From positions 124,001-188,000 of the forward strand of contig CAJUDO010000001.1 in the NCBI GenBank assembly GCA_910585405.1: 64,000 bases of DNA, written 5' to 3'. Shown one piece after another: positions 1 to 7,834 of this stretch; within the stretch, counting starts at the first letter, position 1; the number at the start of each line of letters is the position of its first letter. The notes under the pieces are model-generated. The model saw only the letters and a list, made by a program, of their open reading frames with translations, made no database searches and was not told the origin of the DNA. The stretch is from an uncultured Peptococcaceae bacterium. GTDB lineage: Bacteria; Bacillota; Peptococcia; Peptococcales; Peptococcaceae. The translations under genes were made by a program, and so were the position numbers.

Positions 1-298
1 TGCAGTAAATCAATAAATCTTTCTGCTCACAAATCAACTCGGTATCCTGATGGATCTCCTGTAATGTGCTGTAATAATCCCGCAAAATTCTCTCTGCACA
101 AGCCAAAAGTTTTTCTCCCTGCTCTGTAAATTCCACGCCTTTTGGTTTGCGGTCCAATATCATAAATCCGACTTCTTCTTCCATATTTTTCACACAAATG
201 CTCAAAGCCTGCGGCGTCATATGTAAATATTCACTGCTGACTCTCATATTTTTATATCGTGCAATTTCCAGCAGATATTCGAAATATTCCATTTTCAT
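1..298 (-). CDS. LysR-family transcriptional regulator, N-terminal part (cut by window edge)
   Basis: The minus strand reads from an ATG at 298 into the window edge, giving about 99 residues starting MKMEYFEYLLEIARYKN. This has the shape of a LysR winged helix-turn-helix: a helix, then SSEYLHMTPQALSICVKNME as the recognition region, then a wing (DRKPKGVEFTEQGEKLL). A GGAGGG ribosome binding site lies 8 nt before the first ATG, which favours it over the second ATG at 292. The ligand-binding domain is outside the window, so the inducer is unknown. The gene lies just downstream of, and on the same strand as, the flavoenzyme/amidohydrolase operon, separated by a terminator, so it may regulate that operon; this is inference. 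Confidence 0.8.
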   Translation of the reverse strand, partial: MKMEYFEYLLEIARYKNMRVSSEYLHMTPQALSICVKNMEEEVGFMILDRKPKGVEFTEQGEKLLACAERILRDYYSTLQEIHQDTELICEQKDLLIYC

Positions 299-371
299 AC
301 GCACATCCCTCCATTCGACATATGACCAATACGTTATGCAGCTATATTTCCCTAATATTGAGTATATCACA

Positions 372-409
372 AAAAACCACTAACTACTACAGAATAGCTA
401 GTGGTTTTT
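372..409 (-). terminator. Intrinsic terminator after the flavoenzyme operon
   Basis: An 11-bp inverted repeat (AAAAACCACTA / TAGTGGTTTTT) with A and T runs on its flanks lies between the end of the flavoenzyme gene at 450 and the LysR start at 298. It would end the minus-strand operon and may work in both directions. Confidence 0.75.
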
Positions 410-449
410 CTACTTTGAAATAAACTATCAAATAACTTATTAGCTCAAC

Positions 450-2345
450 TCAAATCTGCAAAGCTGTTGCAAAAGCTTCATGCATATTATGTTTTCCATC
501 CTTTACACCATTGGCATCGCCGATCGCAAGCACTTCACAGGCACAATTCTGCAGTTCCTGCAGCAACGGCGCATAGGATTTGGAACCGGTGGCAATCACA
601 ACCGTATCCACGTTCTCTAATTTTTTCGGCTGCTTATCTTGTTCGATATAGACTGCGTCTTTTCCAATCATCAGCACACCGGCATTTGTATAAATCGCCG
701 CTTTTGCCGCTTCTAAACGTTCTAACAAAAATTTCCGAGGACGGGCGGAAGCATCCTCCGCAATCCCGCTGCGCATCTCTACAATTGTCACTTTGCTGCC
801 ATGCAGGGCCAGATGATCTGCTGTTTCCGCACCGACAGAGCCTCCGCCGATGACGACTACATTTGCTCCCGCATTGACATGTCCTGCTAAAATATCACTG
901 GCTAATACAACGGAAGTCTGCTGTACGCCGGTAATTGGCGGTACAAAAGGTTTACTGCCGGTGGCTACCAATACCACATCCGGTTTTTCTGCTTCAACAA
1001 GTTCTTTGGTCAGAGCTGTCTGCATTCGCACTGTAACGCCCTGTTTTTTTAGTTCGCGCTGTTGCCATGCTGCCAAGCTGCTGAAATCTGTTTTTCCCGG
1101 CGGTACACAGGCCAACAGCCATTGTCCGCCCAATTTATCGCTGCTCTCAAACAGTGTAACCTGATGACCCCGTTTCGCCGCTACAATGGCAGCCTCACAA
1201 CCAGCTATCCCACCGCCGGCAATATATACCGTTTTAGGAACAGCTACCGGCGTGATATCATATTCGCTTTCATGACCAATCATCGGATTAACCAGACAAC
1301 CTTTGGTGCAGCCCTGCAAACAACCAATACAATAGTTGATATCCTGATATTGTCCCGCTTCTGCTTTGTTCGGGAATTCTGGATCAGCCAAAGAAGCTCT
1401 GGCCATGGTAACCAAGTCTGCTTTGCCGGAGCGCAGAACTTCTTCTGCAATCAACGGATCATTGATACGACCTACACCAATGACCGGAATAGACAATACT
1501 TTTTTCATTTCCGCTGCATTGTTAATATAACGTGCCTTCGCTTCACAGCTGGATGGAGATACCACATGATTAAAGTCGCCGCCTTGCGACACATGCAATA
1601 AATCAATTCCTGCTTCCTCCAGCAGTATGGCAATGGCTTTGGCTTCTTCAATGGTAATCGCACCTGGAACCCCTTCCTCACAGGAAATCCGATACTGAAT
1701 CATAAAATCATTGCCTACTTTTTCCCGCACCCGTTTTACAATATCTACGGACAATTTTGCTCTACCTGTAATACTGCCGCCGTATGCATCACAGCGTTTG
1801 TTGGAAAAGGGCGAATTAAAGGAATGCAGTAAATATCCGTGACCGCCGTGAATTTCCACGCCGTCAAAGCCTGCTTTTTTCGCACGTACGGCAGCGTCGG
1901 CGAATTGCTCTACAATCTGCTCAATTTCCTCTACCGTTAATGCACGGCTGATCTCCCACTGCCCGCTGGCAAATTTCATTGCAGATGGACCAACCGGCTC
2001 CAATCCTGTGACTGCAGCAGAAATGCGCCGTCCGGCATGATATAGCTGGCAGACAATTTTGGCCCCTGCAGCATGAATCCTGTCTGTAAAAGCTTTGTGG
2101 CTGGCAATTTGGCTGTCGTCATACAAACCCGGCAGATTGGCAAAGCCGCCCACTCCCGGTGCAATCACGTAATTTTCAGGAATAATCAATCCCCAGCCGC
2201 CTTTTGCCTTGGCTTCATGATAAGCAATAAACGCTTCTGTTGCCAATCCATCTGGTCCACATAATTCTGTCACCATAGCCGATACTACAGTACGATTCCG
2301 AATTGTCACATTTTTTATGGTAATTGGTTCAAATAATTTTTTCAT
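450..2345 (-). CDS. Old-yellow-enzyme / 2,4-dienoyl-CoA reductase-like flavoprotein (FMN, 4Fe-4S, FAD)
   Basis: The protein of 631 residues has the layout of the 2,4-dienoyl-CoA reductase / trimethylamine dehydrogenase / BaiCD-BaiH family. An N-terminal FMN TIM barrel (about 1-330) carries the GVEIHGGHGYLLHSF motif. A cysteine cluster, CIGCLQGC followed by GCLVNP (about 345-360), should hold a 4Fe-4S cluster. The C-terminal half has two dinucleotide-binding folds (IAGGGIAGCEAA and VIGGGSVGAETA) for FAD and NAD(P)H. Such enzymes reduce activated C=C bonds or oxidise amines. It is the last gene of an operon with the two amidohydrolase-fold genes, 19 nt after the nearer one. The substrate cannot be told from sequence: enoate, enoyl-CoA and aromatic-acid derivatives are all possible. 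The ribosome binding site is weak (GGTGACGG). Confidence 0.85.
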   Translation of the reverse strand: MKKLFEPITIKNVTIRNRTVVSAMVTELCGPDGLATEAFIAYHEAKAKGGWGLIIPENYVIAPGVGGFANLPGLYDDSQIASHKAFTDRIHAAGAKIVCQLYHAGRRISAAVTGLEPVGPSAMKFASGQWEISRALTVEEIEQIVEQFADAAVRAKKAGFDGVEIHGGHGYLLHSFNSPFSNKRCDAYGGSITGRAKLSVDIVKRVREKVGNDFMIQYRISCEEGVPGAITIEEAKAIAILLEEAGIDLLHVSQGGDFNHVVSPSSCEAKARYINNAAEMKKVLSIPVIGVGRINDPLIAEEVLRSGKADLVTMARASLADPEFPNKAEAGQYQDINYCIGCLQGCTKGCLVNPMIGHESEYDITPVAVPKTVYIAGGGIAGCEAAIVAAKRGHQVTLFESSDKLGGQWLLACVPPGKTDFSSLAAWQQRELKKQGVTVRMQTALTKELVEAEKPDVVLVATGSKPFVPPITGVQQTSVVLASDILAGHVNAGANVVVIGGGSVGAETADHLALHGSKVTIVEMRSGIAEDASARPRKFLLERLEAAKAAIYTNAGVLMIGKDAVYIEQDKQPKKLENVDTVVIATGSKSYAPLLQELQNCACEVLAIGDANGVKDGKHNMHEAFATALQI

Positions 2346-2364
2346 AATCCGTCACCATCACTTT

Positions 2365-3222
2365 TTACCATTCTTTAGAATTTGTACGTTCTTCAATACC
2401 CAGGAAAGCGGCAGCATTTTTGTACATGATATACTCTAAGGAGCTTTCTTTGAATCCACAATGCAGATAATATTCCACTGACTGTTTCATATCAAAAATA
2501 GGGTAGGCAGAGCCATACAGCAATTTTTCACGAATGATGGTATTGCCGCCATCGATGTAGTCTCTGGAACCAGGTACGCCGAACAGATACATGTCCGGTG
2601 CCAAATATACATTCGGTTGATTCATAGCCATGTGGCAGGCCTCCTGCACGAAAGGATAACAGCCATGGGCCAACAGCATTTTCAAATTTGGAAATGCTTT
2701 AGCTACATCTTCAATCAACATGGGATGGCAATAGGATTGGTCTGGTCCAATAAATCCGCCAAAGCTTAGATACAGCGGCAGATTGTTGTCTGAACATTTC
2801 TGATAAACGGCCCAAGCTCTTTTATCGTTGGCATACATTGGTTCAATGGGATTGAAGCCAAATTCCATGCAAACACCTGTGCAAGGGCCATTGATGACAC
2901 GGTCATCGATTTCTTTCAATGCAATTTCTCCATGCAGCGGATTGATATCAGGGAAGCAACGCAGTTTTTCTGGATAAGCAGCAGCCAGTTCGGTCACATC
3001 ATCACCGTTGGTCGGACCGCAGCTTAAACGGCCTGCTACCAAGGCAATGCCGATATTGGCGTCTTCCATATTCTGAAACATCGACTCCATTGTCAAATCC
3101 GGATGATTTTCTGGATAGGACACTTCAAAACGTGAAGTCCAGGGACGGTTATGTTCTTTTTTATAGATTGCCTGATCTAAATAAGTTTTATATGGAGGTC
3201 TTACACGAGAATCAATATACAC
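2365..3222 (-). CDS. Amidohydrolase-fold protein B (metal ligands missing)
   Basis: About 285 residues, amidohydrolase-2-like TIM barrel and a paralogue of the next gene upstream: both share the RVRPPYK start, an INGPC block, ANDKRAWAVY/ANDKRIWPIY, a SFGGFI block, the PFVQE motif, a VYLxPDMY strand and GSAYPI. The usual N-terminal HxH metal motif is replaced by SRVRP, and the Asp expected in GSDYP is Ala. It may therefore work without the usual zinc or manganese, or be non-catalytic. I set the start at the GTG at 3222, because it aligns with the paralogue's start and has AAAGG about 9 nt upstream; a GTG at 3231 is also open. It sits between its paralogue and the flavoprotein in one operon. 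No specific reaction is claimed. Confidence 0.75.
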   Translation of the reverse strand: MYIDSRVRPPYKTYLDQAIYKKEHNRPWTSRFEVSYPENHPDLTMESMFQNMEDANIGIALVAGRLSCGPTNGDDVTELAAAYPEKLRCFPDINPLHGEIALKEIDDRVINGPCTGVCMEFGFNPIEPMYANDKRAWAVYQKCSDNNLPLYLSFGGFIGPDQSYCHPMLIEDVAKAFPNLKMLLAHGCYPFVQEACHMAMNQPNVYLAPDMYLFGVPGSRDYIDGGNTIIREKLLYGSAYPIFDMKQSVEYYLHCGFKESSLEYIMYKNAAAFLGIEERTNSKEW

Positions 3223-3269
3223 TGTCAACACGCCTTTCTTTTTTATTTTTTTCGTTTTTTATGTTCTGA

Positions 3270-4091
3270 TTATTCTAGTCCTAATACATTCGCGGCATTT
3301 TTATAAGAAATTTTCTCCCAAACCTCTGGCCGTACATGGGCTTTTACGTATTCTGCATTTTCCTTCATCGACAAAATAGGATATGCAGAACCCAAAATGA
3401 TTTTATCCTGCAGCATATAATTGGCCGCCGCAATATAATCCTGCGCTCCGGCACAGTTCACCATATACATGTCGGGGACCAAATACACATTTTTGCGGAA
3501 GAATGCTACATGAATCATTTCCTGCACAAAAGGCCAGCCTGCATGGCAAACTACTAATTTCAAATCTGGAAAGGCCACTGCGATTTCCTCAATCTCATAG
3601 GGTTCGTTATAGCCTAATGCTGGCGGAATAAAACCGCCAAAGGATAACAGCACCGGAATATTTTCTTTCTGACACAGTTCATAAATAGGCCAAATGCGTT
3701 TATCATTGGCATGCATTGGCTCTTTACATTTCCCTGGCTCCATCATAATCACACTGCAGGGACCATTTATGACATAGTCCTGAATCTCCTGCAAACTCAC
3801 AGTGATATCCAAATTAGGGTCGATACAGGGAGAGCCGATAAATCTGCCTGGATACTCTTCCATCAGGCTGAGCAAGTCTTCGTTTTTATGTCCGAACGCT
3901 CTGCGCAGCGGAACAACTGCCTTCGTGATATTCGCTTCATCCATTTCCTGCAGAAACAATTCCATAGATTCTTCAATAATAGACTGGGACGTTTTCAAGC
4001 CCCATTTTTCCTCTGAGCGAGGTTTTCTTGTGTAAAGTAAACTTTCTTTGATACTTTTGTATGGTGGTCTGACACGAAAATCAATAATCAT
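3270..4091 (-). CDS. Amidohydrolase-fold protein A (metal ligands missing)
   Basis: 273 residues, first gene of the amidohydrolase-flavoprotein operon. The start reads MIIDFRVRPPYKS, where active family members (for example ACMSD-like decarboxylases) have an HxH pair; here both His positions are Arg. The mid-barrel His in VVCHAGWPFVQE is kept, but the late Asp ligand is replaced (LGSAYPI). The family fold is clear from length and pattern, but the metal site looks incomplete. An upstream promoter of near-consensus quality at 4162-4189 fits this being the operon's leading gene. A metal-independent lyase, a ligand-binding subunit paired with the second copy, or a scaffold for the flavoprotein are possible roles. 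Confidence 0.75.
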   Translation of the reverse strand: MIIDFRVRPPYKSIKESLLYTRKPRSEEKWGLKTSQSIIEESMELFLQEMDEANITKAVVPLRRAFGHKNEDLLSLMEEYPGRFIGSPCIDPNLDITVSLQEIQDYVINGPCSVIMMEPGKCKEPMHANDKRIWPIYELCQKENIPVLLSFGGFIPPALGYNEPYEIEEIAVAFPDLKLVVCHAGWPFVQEMIHVAFFRKNVYLVPDMYMVNCAGAQDYIAAANYMLQDKIILGSAYPILSMKENAEYVKAHVRPEVWEKISYKNAANVLGLE

Positions 4092-4161
4092 ACAAATCTT
4101 CTCCTTTTTTATAATTTTGGCCTCGAGAGTAACTTAAAAAATATAAGTTTTATTGATTTTT

Positions 4162-4189
4162 ATTATAGTCCTTTTCCCCGTCCTGTCTA
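4162..4189 (-). promoter_or_regulatory. Sigma-A type promoter for the amidohydrolase/flavoprotein operon
   Basis: On the minus strand TAGACA (4189-4184) and TATAAT (4167-4162) are separated by 16 nt. The match is 5/6 and 6/6 to consensus. The start codon at 4091 follows after about 65 nt, with a GGAGAAG ribosome binding site. Confidence 0.65.
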
Positions 4190-4266
4190 ACAGTGAAATC
4201 AAGAAGCGACGTCTCGCTACAGTTTTTTATTGTGACAAAAATTGCATCAAAAAAACGGCAAACAAA

Positions 4267-4300
4267 AAGACGAAATGTTTATTTCCAAACACTTCGTCTT
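4267..4300 (-). terminator. Intrinsic terminator after the DUF4125 operon
   Basis: A 14-bp stem with one mismatch (AAGACGAAATGTTT / AAACACTTCGTCTT) and a 6-nt loop is followed on the minus strand by TTTTTGTTTG. It lies downstream of the DUF4125 stop at 4375. Confidence 0.75.
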
Positions 4301-4374
4301 GTCGTTTATCTATTGCCATGCTGACTTCCATCAGCCTTTATGTTTCGTTGTTCTCTACTTTTGCTGCAGCCTGC

Positions 4375-4986
4375 TTAACAGCCCATTTTTTCATTGGCTT
4401 CCTCCAAGGTATTGTAGCCGTATTGTCCTACCATATTTTGTAGATTAGCAATGGCCATATTATAATGTTTCTCCAGGCAAGCCAACGTATAAGCATGCAG
4501 TTTAAAAACAGTTTCTGCAGAGTAGGTCATCAGCTCGCCCCGCAAATACGTTTCAAAGGATGTCTGATAAACGCTGTCCTCTTTGCTGGTCAGCGGACGG
4601 CCTTTGGCCCGCAGGTTGGGATATTTTTCTTCTGCTTCTTTCTGCCAATCTAAATTGATGTCCACAATCTCATCAATTTTTACCCGCACTTCCGGCGCAA
4701 CTTCCGGCAAAAATTGTTTGATTTGGGCAAATTCTTCAGGATAGGTACTCTCCATCATATAAGCATATTTTTCCGTAAGCAGATTGCGCTTGCTGTATGC
4801 AGCGCTGGTCAGATCATGCAGATAGCTTTTCAGCACATCCTCCGACCATGTTTTCAACTGACTGGAACGCATAATTTCAAATTCTCTTGGATTATTCTGG
4901 CATTCTGCTCGCCCGCCATTATTTTGTACTTCATCAAACATCGCCCATTCCTGCGCCACAATCTGTGCAATTAAATCCTGATTCAT
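4375..4986 (-). CDS. DUF4125 family protein
   Basis: 203 residues, soluble, no signal peptide or membrane segment. It matches my memory of the DUF4125 family: an acidic helical protein with EWAMFDEVQNNGGRAECQNN near the N-terminus, an FEIMRSSQLKTW block, and SFETYLRGELMTYS near residue 145. The function of this family is not known to me. It is the last gene of a three-gene operon (TPR, DUF4037, DUF4125) that ends in a terminator at 4267-4300. A good ribosome binding site (AGGAGGAAATAACG) supports the start. The three families seem to travel together, which suggests a shared complex or pathway. Confidence 0.75.
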   Translation of the reverse strand: MNQDLIAQIVAQEWAMFDEVQNNGGRAECQNNPREFEIMRSSQLKTWSEDVLKSYLHDLTSAAYSKRNLLTEKYAYMMESTYPEEFAQIKQFLPEVAPEVRVKIDEIVDINLDWQKEAEEKYPNLRAKGRPLTSKEDSVYQTSFETYLRGELMTYSAETVFKLHAYTLACLEKHYNMAIANLQNMVGQYGYNTLEEANEKMGC

Positions 4987-5052
4987 CGTTATTTCCTCCT
5001 AAATTATAAATAATTGAAAAATTTTTATATCGTGTTACTTCAATTCCTTCTC

Positions 5053-5988
5053 TTATGCCCAAGGGTTGGTATTTCTCAGCCCTTCATGCGCAATCCGCTT
5101 ATGCACTTCCAAACCTTGCTCTACCAGAAAAGGATCGTCGCTCTCGCTAAGGCCCTGCCGCTGCAGTTCTGTTACCAACGCCGCGCAAATCTGCTGCATA
5201 AGCTCAATTTTGTGTACATAGTACTCTTCTTCCGCAACATGTGCCGCAGGAAAAGCTGTGAGTTGTTCCAGCAACGCGCCTACGGTCGCGCCCAGCTTGG
5301 GCAACCGTTTCAAGCCATAGGGCATCCATTTATAGAACGGCGCATAGCGGTTATTGAGCAAATAAACTGCAGAGATTACTCCTGTGATAAATTCTCCCTC
5401 GGTCAAAGCCGCCGCTACTTTGTCACCCCGCGCCATGACGCGGGGATAATTATATTGACCCGACTGGGCAATAGTCATACAGCATTTTGTCAACCTCTTT
5501 TTACGGATATCCTCAGGATATCCCAAGAGCAGTTCCCGACGGATGGCACTAAATTTATCCAAGGGATCAGCAAAAACTTCTCCGTTGGTTGCAGTGGCCA
5601 GATGATGCGCTGGAATATTTAACCATTGTCCAATGGTAGTAGGCACACCATCTGTCGCCAGATATTTGCGGTAAAAGGAGTTGATTTCCAATACTCCGTT
5701 GCGTCCCTGAATCCAGCTTACCGGATAGCCGCGAAACTCCTTAGGCAGCTCCCACAATGCCTGTTGTACCATTGCGCCATACTGTTCATAATCTTCTGCA
5801 GTCAGCCAAACACATACTGCTGCTCCCCAGTCATGGTCCTGTGATAAATTATCATCAAAACCAAAACACTGAGATCCTTCACCGACCAGCCCAATAGCCA
5901 TGTGAGAGAAAAGCTGAGGAAATTTCTCCATCAGCATAGGCTGTACCTGTTCTATATAAAATGCTTTACTTAGTTCCAATCCTTTCAT
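5053..5988 (-). CDS. DUF4037 family protein, nucleotidyltransferase-like
   Basis: 311 residues. Near residue 36 the stretch GEGSQCFGFDDNLSQDHDWG follows the nucleotidyltransferase pattern (GS, then D-x-D), so the N-terminal half probably has a polymerase-beta-like nucleotidyltransferase fold; the C-terminal half is helical and conserved in DUF4037. The target (protein, tRNA or small molecule) is unknown. Its ATG overlaps the stop of the upstream TPR gene by 4 nt, so the two are translationally coupled. A GGGAGG ribosome binding site lies before the start. It could modify a partner bound by the TPR protein; this is inference only. Confidence 0.75.
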   Translation of the reverse strand: MKGLELSKAFYIEQVQPMLMEKFPQLFSHMAIGLVGEGSQCFGFDDNLSQDHDWGAAVCVWLTAEDYEQYGAMVQQALWELPKEFRGYPVSWIQGRNGVLEINSFYRKYLATDGVPTTIGQWLNIPAHHLATATNGEVFADPLDKFSAIRRELLLGYPEDIRKKRLTKCCMTIAQSGQYNYPRVMARGDKVAAALTEGEFITGVISAVYLLNNRYAPFYKWMPYGLKRLPKLGATVGALLEQLTAFPAAHVAEEEYYVHKIELMQQICAALVTELQRQGLSESDDPFLVEQGLEVHKRIAHEGLRNTNPWA

Positions 5989-6821
5989 ACAGTGCCTCCC
6001 TGTTCCGCAGCTTTTCTGCTGGCCAGCTGATAGTTGCGCAGTGAAATTTCATAATTGCGGCTTTCTTCACCAAAAAGCATCTTGCACAATTCTAAAGCAC
6101 CCTGATAATAAAGCTTTGCTTTTTCATATTCCCCGGTGGTCATATAATAAGAGGCTAGGTTGTTCATGCCGTAAGCATACAGCGAATGGTTGCGCCCCAG
6201 TTGTTCTTCATAAATATGCAGCGCACGTTCCAATAAGGATACCACGCCTTCCAGTTTATGCTGCTGCCGCCGCGCGCTGGCCAGATTGGTTAAGGTCGTG
6301 GCAATGGCAATGGGATTGTCATTGGCCTCCTCCAGCAATACCAAACTGCGCTCATGTAACTCCTCTGCTTCTGCAAAACGGCCCTGGTCCTGATACACTA
6401 AGCCTAAATTATTCATGCCGCTAATATACAGAAAATGTTGCTTTCCCAGCGTTTCTTCATAAATTTTCAAGGCTCTTTGGAAATATTGTTCTGCCTTATC
6501 GTATTGTTTCATCAAGCGATACAATCCCGCCAAATTGTTTAGCACCGAGCCATAATCCGGATGGCTTGTCCCCAGCAGATTGCCAATCAGTTCTGCCGCC
6601 TGTAGAAAGGCCTGTTCTGCTTTTTCGTTATTGCCGATATCTCGATGAATGCCACCATAATCATTCAGGGTAGTGGCATATTGGGAGCTTTCTTTGCCGT
6701 AGAGTACTCCTGTCAACTCCAAAAATCGCTCCATATAGCGTGCCAAGCCTATATAATCGCCGCGATGATCACAATCAGCAATTTTTTCCTGCAGCGCCTG
6801 ATATTCCTCCTGCACAGTCAA
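5985..6821 (-). CDS. Tetratricopeptide-repeat protein (kinesin-light-chain type)
   Basis: About 278 residues made of roughly six TPR units with the NNLAxLYxxxxxYxKAExxxxxAL pattern and ExxLGxxH linkers typical of the long KLC-type repeats. It should be a soluble scaffold or peptide-binding protein. I chose the TTG at 6821, because AGGAGGG lies 7 nt before it, rather than an in-frame ATG at 6851 that has no ribosome binding site. First gene of the TPR-DUF4037-DUF4125 operon, with an extended -10 promoter just upstream. Confidence 0.8.
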   Translation of the reverse strand: MTVQEEYQALQEKIADCDHRGDYIGLARYMERFLELTGVLYGKESSQYATTLNDYGGIHRDIGNNEKAEQAFLQAAELIGNLLGTSHPDYGSVLNNLAGLYRLMKQYDKAEQYFQRALKIYEETLGKQHFLYISGMNNLGLVYQDQGRFAEAEELHERSLVLLEEANDNPIAIATTLTNLASARRQQHKLEGVVSLLERALHIYEEQLGRNHSLYAYGMNNLASYYMTTGEYEKAKLYYQGALELCKMLFGEESRNYEISLRNYQLASRKAAEQGGTV

Positions 6822-6868
6822 TATGATTCCCTCCTGTATTTTTATCAACAAAATGATTTTATTGTTTT

Positions 6869-6877
6869 ATTATATCA
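6869..6877 (-). promoter_or_regulatory. Extended -10 promoter for the TPR-DUF4037-DUF4125 operon
   Basis: The minus strand reads TGATATAAT, an extended -10 with a perfect TATAAT. No good -35 is visible. The distance to the TTG start at 6821 is about 45 nt. Confidence 0.5.
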
Positions 6878-6944
6878 TGTCTTGTAGATTCTTACCCGGT
6901 TTTTTCTAAAAAATCACACAAATAAGGATTCCTTAAACGAGATT

Positions 6945-7334
6945 CTAATACTCGTCCTCCCCTGCAGTCTCTGCCGGCAATACGATAATATTTCCCTGCT
7001 GCATCTCCTGCTGATATTGCGCCACCTCCTGCTGCCAAGCAGGTTCCTCCTTTTTGCGCCGTTTGCGTTTACCGCTGCGCACTGCATTCTCGGTGAGTTC
7101 CGGCATATTAATCAGCACAACGTCCACGCCAATACACACAACCTTCTGCCAGGGAATCAACAATTCTCCCTGATTCTGCAGCAAACCCAGAAAACCTCCG
7201 TTGCTAGGCAGCACCAAGGCCTGAATGCATCCTTCCAGTACATTGAGCTCCACGTCCTTGATATTGCCCAGACATTTTCCATCAGCAATATTTACAATCT
7301 GCCGCTCCTGTAAATCTGATATTTTTGCGCTCAT
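6945..7334 (-). CDS. PRC-barrel domain protein, YlmC/YmxH family
   Basis: 129 residues from the ATG at 7334, which follows an AAAAAGGGGGA ribosome binding site; an open frame reaches back to 7469 but would run through the terminator at 7450-7486. The first 80 residues (SAKISDLQERQIVNIADGKC, then GFLGLLQNQGELLIPWQKV) form a PRC barrel as in the YlmC/YmxH proteins, which occur widely in spore-forming Bacillota and are often annotated as sporulation-linked. The C-terminal tail is basic, then Gln-rich and acidic. The molecular role is not established. Confidence 0.75.
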   Translation of the reverse strand: MSAKISDLQERQIVNIADGKCLGNIKDVELNVLEGCIQALVLPSNGGFLGLLQNQGELLIPWQKVVCIGVDVVLINMPELTENAVRSGKRKRRKKEEPAWQQEVAQYQQEMQQGNIIVLPAETAGEDEY

Positions 7335-7354
7335 AGAGATTGTCCCCCTTTTTC

Positions 7355-7383
7355 TGAATACTGTATCTATATGTTCCTGACAA
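7355..7383 (-). promoter_or_regulatory. Possible promoter for the PRC-barrel gene
   Basis: On the minus strand TTGTCA (7383-7378) and TATTCA (7360-7355) are separated by 17 nt, about 20 nt before the start codon. The -35 is good and the -10 weak; a sporulation sigma factor could be used instead. Confidence 0.3.
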
Positions 7384-7449
7384 GCAAAAAAGACGCACCA
7401 AAATAAAAAATCCACGCTTTCTTTATCCCTGACGAATTTGATACAAAAT

Positions 7450-7486
7450 AAAGGGACAGCCGCTGTCACAAAACTGCTGTCCCTTT
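7450..7486 (-). terminator. Intrinsic terminator of the choline-lyase operon
   Basis: An 11-bp perfect stem (AAAGGGACAGC / GCTGTCCCTTT) is followed on the minus strand by TATTTTG. It lies 34 nt beyond the stop of the last shell-protein gene. Confidence 0.75.
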
Positions 7487-7519
7487 GCCAAATTCAAATA
7501 AGAGATTCTCTTTTATCTA

Positions 7520-7825
7520 TCATTTTTTCACATAATTGCTGTCGGTATCACTCCGTATTTGCTCCACAGCAGCCTCCACCGCCGCTGTGTCACCGAAAAT
7601 CGCCAGCAGTATCATATTTTGCGGACAGCTGCCGCGCACATCCCGCACTGTCACGTCTACCAGTTTTTCTGCAATATCTGCCGCACAAATCATATCAATG
7701 AGTTTTCCCTGCACCAATCCGACAGCCGCTGCATTTACAAAATCTCCTGTCGCACCGTCTGTAATCCGCTGCCGCAAAATCTGCATCGTACCCGCTGACG
7801 GCGATTTTATAATCCGAATATCCAT
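7520..7825 (-). CDS. Bacterial microcompartment shell protein, circularly permuted (CutR/EutS/PduU type)
   Basis: 101 residues. The order MDIRIIKSPSAGTMQILRQR, then AVGLVQGKLIDMICAADIAE, then ILLAIFGDTAAVEAAVEQI matches the permuted single-BMC-domain proteins EutS, PduU and CutR, where the usual C-terminal strand is at the N-terminus. Such proteins form hexamers in the shell facet. In choline microcompartments this position is taken by CutR. Last gene of the operon, 9 nt after cutD, with an AGGAGG ribosome binding site. The family is clear; naming it CutR rests on the neighbouring CutC. Confidence 0.8.
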   Translation of the reverse strand: MDIRIIKSPSAGTMQILRQRITDGATGDFVNAAAVGLVQGKLIDMICAADIAEKLVDVTVRDVRGSCPQNMILLAIFGDTAAVEAAVEQIRSDTDSNYVKK

Positions 7826-7834
7826 GCCATCCTC

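Noticed and set aside
7335..7469. Longer N-terminus for the PRC-barrel gene
   Set aside because: It would run through the intrinsic terminator of the previous operon and has no ribosome binding site; the ATG at 7334 has a good one.
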